Positions 14,846 to 22,013 of a stretch of DNA of 53,324 bases are shown here, piece by piece (within the stretch, counting starts at the first letter, position 1; the number at the start of each line of letters is the position of its first letter). The notes under the pieces were generated by a model. That model had not been told where the DNA came from. It searched no databases and saw only the letters and a program-made list of their open reading frames with translations. Position numbers and translations under genes: made by a program. This stretch comes from Lachnospiraceae bacterium (GTDB taxonomy: Bacteria; Bacillota; Clostridia; Lachnospirales; Lachnospiraceae): contig BLLU01000056.1 in assembly GCA_011959105.1 (NCBI GenBank), positions 1 through 53,324 of the forward strand. Reading direction: 5' to 3'.

Positions 14846-15052
14846 CTATGCTGTATGTATTGATAGCCCTCCTGATGTGCCACACCACTCCTTAATCACA
14901 TCCGGCAGTAGAAACGGCAGATAGCTTTCATCACGCCCGGCAGTTTTCGCTTTCCTCCTGGCATATTCGATAAGCCCCTGGAATGTATCATCATCCACCT
15001 TATATCCGTCTGCCTCTGCTTTTTCCCGGATGCCCTGATAGTCAGTATTCAT
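14846..15052 (-). CDS. Small conserved phage protein (68 aa)
   Basis: A 68-residue helical protein with KVDDDTFQGLIEYARRKAKT and YLPFLLPDVIKEWC, a layout I have seen in short phage early proteins without known function. It has no metal or membrane motif. It overlaps the preceding membrane protein gene by 11 bases and lies just before RecT in the operon. Confidence 0.6.
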   Translation of the reverse strand: MNTDYQGIREKAEADGYKVDDDTFQGLIEYARRKAKTAGRDESYLPFLLPDVIKEWCGTSGGLSIHTA

Positions 15053-15230
15053 TCAGAATATCCTCCGCCACTGACTTCACAACCGCTTTTACGGTGACTA
15101 AAAGAGGAATAACCAGCCACTCCCCGCCGACCGCTATGTAGCCCCTTTCCTGGTAGGCCACCCTGACGCATACAGCAGTCAGTATCAGTCCAACCGTAAG
15201 CAAAAGCCAGTTTTTCAAAATGATTTTCAT
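15042..15230 (-). CDS. Small membrane protein (62 aa)
   Basis: A 62-residue protein with two hydrophobic segments, ILKNWLLLTVGLILTAVCVR (residues 4-23) and WLVIPLLVTVKAVVKSV (38-54), joined by a polar turn. It is probably a two-helix membrane protein. It lies between the SleB-like hydrolase and the small protein of unknown function, so it could help the hydrolase across the membrane or act in exclusion. No family is recognised. Confidence 0.55.
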   Translation of the reverse strand: MKIILKNWLLLTVGLILTAVCVRVAYQERGYIAVGGEWLVIPLLVTVKAVVKSVAEDILNEY

Positions 15231-15238
15231 TGTGCCTC

Positions 15239-15838
15239 CTACTTGTAAAACTTGTGATTGCCCTCCCGGAAGAGAAATTCAAGATTTCTGCTGTGCCAGC
15301 TATCCGCACCGGCATTTTCAAAATACATGGCTCCCATGCTTTCATCCCAGCCGCCCTTTATAAGCTCCAGCGCCGCCAGACAATCATCATCCGGAACCGT
15401 GGAATAGTATCTCCCGTCCAGCACCGGCGAATATTGCCTATCCTGGAATACAACCTCTGATACCGTGTCAGGAAATTCATCAGACCGTACCCGGTTGACT
15501 ACGGACAGCATCACCAGGGCTTTTCCCTCCGTGCTCTCACCCCCTGCCTCCGACATGGCAAGTTTCAGCAAAATCTCCTCGTCTGCGGCATCCAGGCTCA
15601 TGGCCGGTTCCGGCTCCGGCTCCCCGGTTTCCTCTTCCTGTATGACGTAGATAACCGGCTCCGGTGTTTCAGTCGGTTCCGGTTCTGCAGGTGTCTCCGG
15701 TGTTTCCGCCTCTATGTCTGCCACCATATCCAGGTGATCCGCCTCCCTTTCTTCCTGGGCTATCCCTTTCATGGTAAGAACCAGGCTCAACGTTGCGGCA
15801 CATATGGACGCCAGCTTCAGGATATCTTTACACCGCAT
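15239..15838 (-). CDS. Membrane-tethered SleB-like cell wall hydrolase
   Basis: A 199-residue protein. An N-terminal hydrophobic segment (ILKLASICAATLSLVLTM, residues 6-23) acts as signal or anchor. An acidic Pro/Glu-rich linker (TPAEPEPTETPEPV) follows. The catalytic Hydrolase_2/SleB domain occupies residues about 85-199: LAMSEAGGESTEGKALVMLS with the predicted catalytic glutamate, then VVNRVRSDEFPDTVSEVVFQ and YFENAGADSWHSRNLEF. Such enzymes cleave peptidoglycan glycan strands. Its place next to the repressor, in the early operon instead of a late lysis cassette, is odd and may mean a role in lysogeny or DNA entry. Confidence 0.8.
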   Translation of the reverse strand: MRCKDILKLASICAATLSLVLTMKGIAQEEREADHLDMVADIEAETPETPAEPEPTETPEPVIYVIQEEETGEPEPEPAMSLDAADEEILLKLAMSEAGGESTEGKALVMLSVVNRVRSDEFPDTVSEVVFQDRQYSPVLDGRYYSTVPDDDCLAALELIKGGWDESMGAMYFENAGADSWHSRNLEFLFREGNHKFYK

Positions 15839-15980
15839 GGCCGAAATCCTCCATAATGGGAGAGGCGAATATGCCTAAATCAATATCCGGGTATTCCTCT
15901 ATTGCTTTCAGCAGATCGGCGTCCGTTGTGATTCCATATTCTTTTTCCATGATCTCACGCAATCTATCAACGAGTGCCAT
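15828..15980 (-). CDS. Short conserved phage protein (50 aa)
   Basis: ATG 15980 gives a 50-residue helical acidic protein starting MALVDRLREIMEKEYGI. The ribosome binding site is weak (GTGGGA). It overlaps the upstream XRE gene by 14 bases and the hydrolase gene by 11, so it is part of the chain of overlapping genes. The frame is open further upstream, but that part lies inside the XRE gene. Function unknown. Confidence 0.55.
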   Translation of the reverse strand: MALVDRLREIMEKEYGITTDADLLKAIEEYPDIDLGIFASPIMEDFGHAV

Positions 15981-16485
15981 TCCCACCGCCCCTTTCCGTG
16001 ATTTTTTCAGCAAACATCCGGAGCTCTGATATTGTCTTTGCCAGGGAATCGAGATTCCGCATAATGCCGTCAAACTCTTCTCTCTCGCTTTCATCAATCT
16101 TTCCGTCTGCCGCTATGCTTAATAGCTGTTTTTTCATGTTCTGGATTTCTTCATCATCCAGGTCATTCAGGAGCCGGACCGTCACGCTTGCCAGACCGTC
16201 AATCTCCGTGGCGACCGGTAGTTGCTTTCCTATCGGACATTCTCTTTTGCAGTAGAGGTTTTTAAGCTGGGGGGAATTGTAAAGGTCGGCCATCATAACC
16301 ACAATGTCGACCGGAACTGCCTTAGTTATCCCCAGCTCGTAATTTGACAGTGTGGATGTGGATATCCCCAGAAGTTCCGCTGCGCTTTCCCGGCTTCTTA
16401 GCTTATCGTTGTATTTTGCCGCCTCTTCCCTACAGGCACGGTATATATTTCCCATGCAATTCATACAACCATTCTCCATGTTCAT
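15967..16485 (-). CDS. XRE-family transcriptional regulator
   Basis: A 172-residue protein. A CMNCMGNIYRACREEAAKYN segment and then the helix-turn-helix ESAAELLGISTSTLSNYELG fill residues 8-65. A CKRECPIG cysteine pair follows, and the C-terminal 80 residues are a helical acidic region (LNDLDDEEIQNMKKQLLSIA). It follows the Cro-like gene and would control part of the early operon. Cysteines at both ends of the HTH could bind a metal. Confidence 0.75.
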   Translation of the reverse strand: MNMENGCMNCMGNIYRACREEAAKYNDKLRSRESAAELLGISTSTLSNYELGITKAVPVDIVVMMADLYNSPQLKNLYCKRECPIGKQLPVATEIDGLASVTVRLLNDLDDEEIQNMKKQLLSIAADGKIDESEREEFDGIMRNLDSLAKTISELRMFAEKITERGGGNGTR

Positions 16486-16511
16486 TTACCCTCCGTTGCC
16501 GTATAATTTAC

Positions 16512-16721
16512 TTAGACCTGTAATTCAGCTCCTACATCCGGTATATGCAGATAATCACTGATTTTTTTTACGGCAATGGGGCTTGTTACCCGGCCATTCA
16601 GAATCGAGGTAACATAAGACCTTGTCAGATTCAATTTATCTGCAAGCTCTATGATGCTTATGTCCTGCTGAATCATAGCGATCTTTGCGCTTTTGCACCA
16701 GGGAGACAGTTTCCTTGCCAT
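16512..16721 (-). CDS. Cro-like XRE regulator
   Basis: A 69-residue protein consisting almost only of a helix-turn-helix: MIQQDISIIELADKLNLTRS then YVTSILNGRVTSPIAVKKIS. It is the first leftward gene after the divergent control region and AGGAGG lies before its ATG, the position of Cro in lambdoid switches. It should compete with the rightward repressor (16902-17240) for operators between them. Confidence 0.8.
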   Translation of the reverse strand: MARKLSPWCKSAKIAMIQQDISIIELADKLNLTRSYVTSILNGRVTSPIAVKKISDYLHIPDVGAELQV

Positions 16722-16901
16722 TGTGTAGCCTCCTTTCCTTTTACTTTACTTTTGTTCACTTTTGCGTTAAAATAAAATGAGTTTGATTTTGTTTTTGCGT
16801 TTTTGTTTCATTCTCAATTTTATTCTATATTTTATACTTTAACTCATAATTATGAGCCTGTCAAGTATTATGCGCATTTTTATGTGTTTTGGGGAGGATT
16901 T
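16722..16901. promoter_or_regulatory. Divergent lysogeny control region with operators
   Basis: This AT-rich stretch separates the leftward Cro-like gene from the rightward repressor. A perfect 14-bp palindrome, CTCATAATTATGAG, lies at 16843-16856. The motif TTTTGCGTT occurs twice (near 16758-16766 and 16793-16801). A rightward promoter can be read as TTGTTT (16803-16808), 17 bases, TATATT (16826-16831). The leftward promoter is not clear by eye. Confidence 0.65.
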
Positions 16902-17240
16902 ATGGTTTACGACAACTTTAGTGACGTGTGTAAGGAAAAAGGAACGTCCATAACTGCTGTATTAAAAGCATTAGGAAAAAGCACTGGAAGTACCGGGAAT
17001 TGGGCTAAAGGTCAATTCCCAAGGTTAGATATTGTTATGGAAATGGCGAGTTATCTTGGCGTATCATTAGACAAGCTGGTTTACAATCGTGAACCTCTCC
17101 CTGCCTCCATATCCGAATCCGATCAGGAATGGCTAGATATCATTTGCCGGATTCCGGCAGAGAAACAGGAAATGTGCAAGGATTTTTTGCGCACTCATAT
17201 GGCGGTTCCAGAAAAGTATGCTGACGAGAAAAAAGCGTAA
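16902..17240 (+). CDS. CI-like XRE repressor
   Basis: A 112-residue protein from ATG 16902, preceded by GGGGAGG. Residues 1-62 form an XRE-type domain (ITAVLKALGKSTGSTGNWAK, then GQFPRLDIVMEMASYLGVSL). The remaining 50 residues (ESDQEWLDIICRIPAEKQEM) form a short helical dimerisation region; there is no LexA-like peptidase domain. It is transcribed opposite to the early operon together with the integrase, as expected of the lysogenic repressor. The frame is open upstream, but no ribosome binding site supports an earlier start. Confidence 0.8.
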   Translation: MVYDNFSDVCKEKGTSITAVLKALGKSTGSTGNWAKGQFPRLDIVMEMASYLGVSLDKLVYNREPLPASISESDQEWLDIICRIPAEKQEMCKDFLRTHMAVPEKYADEKKA

Positions 17241-17300
17241 TCAGTAATGAATATCTGGAATGGCGGCGCAGAAACAATAAATCAGAATAGGGGGTATCTT

Positions 17301-17486
17301 ATGGGAAATCAGGAAACCGGAAGAAAAATCATGATTGATCTGCTGAACAATCCAGCCGGAGACCAGGACGCATACGTTATGGAGCTTCAAAGGCTGCTGA
17401 TGTGCTACCAGGTTGCAAGCCCGGACGATAGAAATGTGGTGTGGGCCGCACTCAACAAATACGCCAGCAAAATAGACAAGATATAG
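17301..17486 (+). CDS. Small hypothetical protein between repressor and integrase (61 aa)
   Basis: ATG 17301 (GGGGGTATCTT in front) opens a 61-residue frame, MGNQETGRKIMIDLLNNPAG and onward, helical, without cysteines or membrane segment. It is co-oriented with the repressor and ends in a terminator that overlaps its stop codon, which argues that it is a real gene at the end of the repressor transcript. Not recognised; a recombination directionality factor would be possible by position only. Confidence 0.5.
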   Translation: MGNQETGRKIMIDLLNNPAGDQDAYVMELQRLLMCYQVASPDDRNVVWAALNKYASKIDKI

Positions 17487-17506
17487 CCCCGTGCAGGGGC
17501 TTTTTC
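17485..17506 (+). terminator. Rho-independent terminator of the repressor transcript
   Basis: AGCCCC, a 5-base loop, GGGGCT and a run of T. The 5' arm overlaps the stop codon of the 61-residue protein, and the integrase starts 20 bases later. Confidence 0.85.
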
Positions 17507-17525
17507 TCTTTGGGGGATAAAATAT

Positions 17526-19268
17526 ATGTCAAGAAATAGAAAGACCGTAAAATCGAAATCTGGGCTTTCCAGGGCAAAGAAAGTGGCTATCTATATCCGT
17601 GTATCTACCATGCACCAGATTGACAAGGATTCTCTGCCTATGCAGCGCAAAGACCTGATAGCCTATGCGGAGTTGATTCTAGGGATAAGCGAGTATGAGA
17701 TATTCGAGGATGCCGGTTATTCAGGAAAGAACACCGACCGGCCAGCCTTTCAGGATATGATGTACCGCATCCGCAACGGTGAGTTTTCTCATGTGCTGGT
17801 CTGGAAAATAGACCGCATTTCCCGTAACCTGCTGGACTTTGCGGAAATGTACGAGGAACTACAGGAACTCCGTGTTGTCTTTGTCAGCAAAAACGAGCAA
17901 TTTGATACCTCCACGGCCATAGGTGAGGCTATGCTCAAAATCATCCTGGTATTTGCGGAGCTTGAAAGAAATATGACGTCCGAGCGTGTGACCGCCGCCA
18001 TGATATCCAGGGCCAGTAACGGCCAGTGGAACGGTGGCCGGATTCCCTTTGGCTATGACTATGATCCTGAATCCGGGGAGTTTTCTATCCGGGAGGACGA
18101 GGCGCAGGTCTGCCGGATACTAAAGGATGATTACATGGAGAATAAATCCCTGACTCATACATCCCGGCTCCTGAATGAGCGTGGGTATAGAACCAGGGCC
18201 GGTGTAGAATGGTCTCCTACTGCGGTATGGATAATTGCGTCCAGTCCTTTCTATGCTGGGATATACAGATACAACCGATACAAAGGAACTGACCACCGCA
18301 CCGAAAACCCGGAGGATGAATGGGTAATGGTGCCGAACCACCACCCGGCGATATTCACAGTGGAAGAATATGAGGTTATGGCAAGTATGTTGAAAGACAA
18401 TTCCAGGAACTTCTCTAATTATTCCGACCGGCAGCATACCTCTTCAAAGGTTCATCTTTTCTCTGGGATTGCATACTGCGGGAAATGTGGGAATAAAATG
18501 GTCTCTACTCCTGGAAAGCTAAGCGCTGACGGCTACCGTCCGTCTAACTACTCATGCCCCAAAAGGCGAAAAACCAAAGAATGTGACAATCAGACTGTAA
18601 ATGATAGTGTGCTGGGTGAATTTGTGATAAATTACATCCTTAACATGTTGAACGCCAAAAAGGAATTTTCCGGTATCAATTCTCCTGGGGAACTGGAAAA
18701 GCGGCTCCTTTTTGGCAGCACGTTCTCCGGTGTGGAACATATAGAGGAAAACGGGCTCCATGAGTTTTATAATCTCCTGGCCAGGTACGGCTCCGACAAC
18801 TCCTACAGCTTTTCTATCCGCAGGCCCAGGAAAAAGAAAGCCGCCGTTTCCCCAGAAGTAGAACAACTCCGCAAGGAAAAGGAACGCCAGGAGCGTGCTA
18901 TGCAGAGGCTCCAGGAGCTCTATCTGTATTCTGAATCTGCAATGTCGGAAAAAGACTTCATCATCCGGAAATCAGAAATATCAAAGCGCCTGGGTGATGT
19001 AAGCGCAAAACTCGGCCTTGTCTCCCGTGGCACTGAATCCTCTCTGTCGGACGAGGATTTTATCAAACAGGCAAGCCACCTGCTAATATCCAGGCAACTA
19101 GCAGAGAGGAAATATATCTATTTCAAAGAATTTGCAAAATCGGTATCTCCGGAAATCCTGAAAACCTACCTTGATACCATTCTGGATTCCGTGACGCTCA
19201 CGGGCGGGCATGTGGAATCAATCATATTCAGGAACGGGCTCACTCATAAATTCATATACAAGGCATAA
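17526..19268 (+). CDS. Large serine recombinase (integrase)
   Basis: A 580-residue serine integrase. Domains in order: catalytic resolvase domain (about 18-165) with AIYIRVSTMHQ including the nucleophile serine, and FAELERNMTSERVTA starting the long helix; Recombinase domain (about 175-300, GGRIPFGYDYDPESGEFSI); zinc-ribbon domain with CGKCGNKM and a later CPKRRKTKEC (about 320-355); and a coiled coil (about 445-495, EQLRKEKERQERAMQRLQEL). It joins attP and attB without host factors. The small RBS GGGGGA lies before ATG 17526. Its 3' end lies 75 bases from the queA stop, so the attachment site is probably there. Confidence 0.95.
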   Translation: MSRNRKTVKSKSGLSRAKKVAIYIRVSTMHQIDKDSLPMQRKDLIAYAELILGISEYEIFEDAGYSGKNTDRPAFQDMMYRIRNGEFSHVLVWKIDRISRNLLDFAEMYEELQELRVVFVSKNEQFDTSTAIGEAMLKIILVFAELERNMTSERVTAAMISRASNGQWNGGRIPFGYDYDPESGEFSIREDEAQVCRILKDDYMENKSLTHTSRLLNERGYRTRAGVEWSPTAVWIIASSPFYAGIYRYNRYKGTDHRTENPEDEWVMVPNHHPAIFTVEEYEVMASMLKDNSRNFSNYSDRQHTSSKVHLFSGIAYCGKCGNKMVSTPGKLSADGYRPSNYSCPKRRKTKECDNQTVNDSVLGEFVINYILNMLNAKKEFSGINSPGELEKRLLFGSTFSGVEHIEENGLHEFYNLLARYGSDNSYSFSIRRPRKKKAAVSPEVEQLRKEKERQERAMQRLQELYLYSESAMSEKDFIIRKSEISKRLGDVSAKLGLVSRGTESSLSDEDFIKQASHLLISRQLAERKYIYFKEFAKSVSPEILKTYLDTILDSVTLTGGHVESIIFRNGLTHKFIYKA

Positions 19269-19272
19269 GATA

Positions 19273-19306
19273 AGCCGGTAGGGATTCACCCTCCGGCTCT
19301 CTTTTT
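19273..19306 (+). terminator. Terminator of the integrase gene
   Basis: AGCCGG-T-AGGG pairs with CCCT-CCGGCT around ATTCA with one bulge, followed by a T-rich run (CTCTTTTT). Confidence 0.75.
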
Positions 19307-19346
19307 GATCTGTTTTCTTGTGAACAATAGTTAAATTTGGGTGTCA
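19300..19346. other. Predicted right prophage-chromosome junction (attR region)
   Basis: This is the stretch between the integrase terminator and the queA stop codon (19344-19346). Serine integrase genes normally lie next to their attachment site, and the gene content changes from phage to housekeeping here. The crossover dinucleotide cannot be identified without the other prophage end or an empty site. Confidence 0.4.
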
Positions 19347-20375
19347 TTTGATTAGCATGGCATCCCCAAAACTGAAGAAGCGGTATCTCTCCCGGACGGC
19401 TTCCTCATAGGCTGACAGCACCCGTTCCCGGCCTGCCAGCGCGCTGACCAGCATCACCAGTGTGGATTCCGGCAGATGGAAATTGGTAATCAGACCGTCC
19501 AGCACCCTAAAGCGGTAACCCGGGTAGATAAAAATCTCCGTGTCTCCGCAGCCTGGCCTCACCTGGCCGTTCTCATCCGCTGCGCTCTCCAGCGTCCGGC
19601 AGCTGGTGGTGCCTACGCAGATGATCCGGCCCCCGGCAGCCTTGGCGGCATTAATCTGCTGTGCCGCCTCCTGGGTGACCTGATAATATTCTGAATGCAT
19701 ATGATGCTCCAGCACGTTTTCTTCCTTCACCGGTCGAAAGGTGCCCAGCCCCACATGCAGGGTCACATAGGCGATCTCCACGCCCATCTCCCGGATCGCC
19801 TCCAACAGTTCCCTGGTAAAATGCAGCCCCGCCGTGGGTGCCGCCGCCGATCCTTCGTACCTGGCATAAACGGTCTGGTAACGGCTTTTGTCCTGCAGCT
19901 TGTGGGTGATATAGGGAGGCAGAGGCATTTCACCCAACTGATCCAGCACCTCTTCCCAGATACCCTGGTAGGTAAATCGAATCAGTCGGTTGCCCTCCTC
20001 CACGGTCTCCAGCACCTGTCCCCGCAGCAAGCCTTCTCCAAATATAAGTTCTGTACCCGGTCTGCACTTTTTACCGGGTTTTACCAGAGTTTCCCACACA
20101 TCCTTCTCCCGGCGCTTCAAAAGCAGCACCTCCACATGGGCCCCTGTACCTTCCCGTTCCCCCAGCAGCCGGGCCGGGATTACCTTGGTATTGTTCAGTA
20201 CCAGACAGTCCCCGGGACGCAGATATTGGGGAATATTGTGAAATATTTCGTGTCTGGTCTGCCCCGTGTCTCTGTCCAGCATCAGGAGCCTGGAGGAAGA
20301 GCGGTCCTCCAGGGGATCCTGGGCGATCAACTCCTGGGGCAGGTCAAAGTAAAAATCTGATTTTTTCAGTTCCAT
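19344..20375 (-). CDS. queA: S-adenosylmethionine:tRNA ribosyltransferase-isomerase
   Basis: A 343-residue QueA, transferring the ribosyl moiety of SAM to preQ1 at tRNA position 34 in queuosine synthesis (cytoplasmic). Seen: [20 protein letters not shown] at the N-terminus, [44 protein letters not shown] and the end [12 protein letters not shown], close to full family length. ATG 20375 is chosen because GGAG lies 6 bases upstream and the family begins this way. The prophage is integrated directly at its 3' end; the C-terminus looks normal, so function should be kept. Confidence 0.95.
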   Translation of the reverse strand: MELKKSDFYFDLPQELIAQDPLEDRSSSRLLMLDRDTGQTRHEIFHNIPQYLRPGDCLVLNNTKVIPARLLGEREGTGAHVEVLLLKRREKDVWETLVKPGKKCRPGTELIFGEGLLRGQVLETVEEGNRLIRFTYQGIWEEVLDQLGEMPLPPYITHKLQDKSRYQTVYARYEGSAAAPTAGLHFTRELLEAIREMGVEIAYVTLHVGLGTFRPVKEENVLEHHMHSEYYQVTQEAAQQINAAKAAGGRIICVGTTSCRTLESAADENGQVRPGCGDTEIFIYPGYRFRVLDGLITNFHLPESTLVMLVSALAGRERVLSAYEEAVRERYRFFSFGDAMLIK

Positions 20376-20424
20376 TGTTTTCTCCATATCCACAGGCCCT
20401 CTCCCATGGTCCTCCTGCGGTGTG

Positions 20425-21852
20425 TCACATGGTCACATTTTCCGCAAAAGCCTTGTATCCCCTGTAGGCTTCATAGATATCCGCCTTGCTGGTAGCTTCC
20501 CAGGGAGCATGCATATTCAGCACGGGAACTCCGCTGTCAATGACATTCATACCATAAAGAGCCAGGATATAAGCGATGGTTCCGCCTCCTCCCACGTCCA
20601 CCTTACCCAGTTCCGCCGTCTGCCACTGGATCTTGGCCTCGTCCATAACCCGGCGCAGATGTGCCATATACTCCGCGTTGGCGTCATTGGAACCGGACTT
20701 GCCCTTGGCGCCGGTAAACTTGTTAAATACCATGCCTCCTCCCAGGAAAGCCGCATTCTGCAATTCAAAACAGCTTCTGTAGCCGGGATCGAAAGCCGCG
20801 CTCACATCGGAAGAAAGCATGGCGCTCCGGGACAGACATCTGCGCAGATTCAACTCGCTGTACTCTCCCGTCAGGTTCATCAGTTCCGCCACAGCGTTCT
20901 CAAAGAAACGGGAGCGCATGCCCGTGGCCCCCACCGATCCCACCTCTTCCTTATCCACCAGGATGCAGCACACGGTTCTCTCATGCCCTTTTAAGTCCAG
21001 CATGGCCTTTAAGGAAGTAAAGGCGCAGACCCTGTCGTCCTGCCCGTATGCCAGAATCATGCTGCGGTCAAAGCCCGCCTCTCTGGCCTTTCCTGCGGGA
21101 ACCACTTCCAGTTCCGCGGAGATCAGATCAGCCTCCTCAATATCGTATGTCTCTTTGAGAATATCCAACACCCCGGACTTCACCAGATTCTTTGCCTTCT
21201 GCTTGCCCTCGTCCGTCTCCATCTCCTCCTGTCCCAGAACCAGAGGCCGGGACCCCACGATCAGATCCAGCGCCTCCCCCTCTATGACCTTCGCGGCGGA
21301 TTTCTCAAGCTGCTGGGCGGCCAGATGGATCAGCAGATCGGATACGAAAAATACGGGATCGTCCTCATTTTCCCCGATATTTAACTCAACGGTGGTTCCG
21401 TCTTTTTTCACCACCACTCCATGGATGGCCAGCGGAAGCGTCACCCACTGATATTTCTTTACGCCGCCGTAGTAATGGGTATCCATATAGGCAAAAGTAT
21501 GATCGCCATCCTCAAACAGCGGATTCTGCTTTACATCCAGCCTGGGGCTGTCTATATGAGCACCCAAAATGTTTATTCCCTCTGTCATAGGCGTCTTGCC
21601 GACACGGAACAGGGCGATAGATTTATTCATCCAGACACTGTACACCTTGTCACCCTTCTTCAAAGTTTCCCCGGATTTAACCAGAGACTCCAGTTCCCGG
21701 TAGCCCTCCCCCTCAATCATGTTTACAATGGTGTCAATGCACTCCCGCTCGGTCTTGCCCCGGTCCAGGAATTCCCTGTACTCATTGCTCAATTTCTCCA
21801 TCTTTTTTAATTGCTTCTCATCATAATTCTCCCATGCACATTTTTTTAACAT
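20425..21852 (-). CDS. M18-family aminopeptidase
   Basis: A 475-residue zinc aminopeptidase of the M18 (aspartyl aminopeptidase / Ape1) family, cytoplasmic, removing N-terminal residues from peptides. Metal-site motifs: [13 protein letters not shown] (His), [15 protein letters not shown] (Asp), [20 protein letters not shown] (catalytic Glu pair) and [17 protein letters not shown] (C-terminal His). ATG 21852 is chosen because AGAGG precedes it and family members begin near this point; the frame is open for 21 codons more. It lies 49 bases before queA and may be cotranscribed. Confidence 0.9.
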   Translation of the reverse strand: MLKKCAWENYDEKQLKKMEKLSNEYREFLDRGKTERECIDTIVNMIEGEGYRELESLVKSGETLKKGDKVYSVWMNKSIALFRVGKTPMTEGINILGAHIDSPRLDVKQNPLFEDGDHTFAYMDTHYYGGVKKYQWVTLPLAIHGVVVKKDGTTVELNIGENEDDPVFFVSDLLIHLAAQQLEKSAAKVIEGEALDLIVGSRPLVLGQEEMETDEGKQKAKNLVKSGVLDILKETYDIEEADLISAELEVVPAGKAREAGFDRSMILAYGQDDRVCAFTSLKAMLDLKGHERTVCCILVDKEEVGSVGATGMRSRFFENAVAELMNLTGEYSELNLRRCLSRSAMLSSDVSAAFDPGYRSCFELQNAAFLGGGMVFNKFTGAKGKSGSNDANAEYMAHLRRVMDEAKIQWQTAELGKVDVGGGGTIAYILALYGMNVIDSGVPVLNMHAPWEATSKADIYEAYRGYKAFAENVTM

Positions 21853-22013
21853 TTCCTCTGCTCCTCTCCGATTCTTTTTTATTAATAGTTCGGCCTGTTC
21901 CGGTAAATATGGCATATTATGACCCGGTTTCCAAAACAGGCCCGGACAATCTGCATTTTATACTGTACCCATGGACATTGCCTGCGCAGCATTCCCTCTA
22001 CAGCAGATCCATC

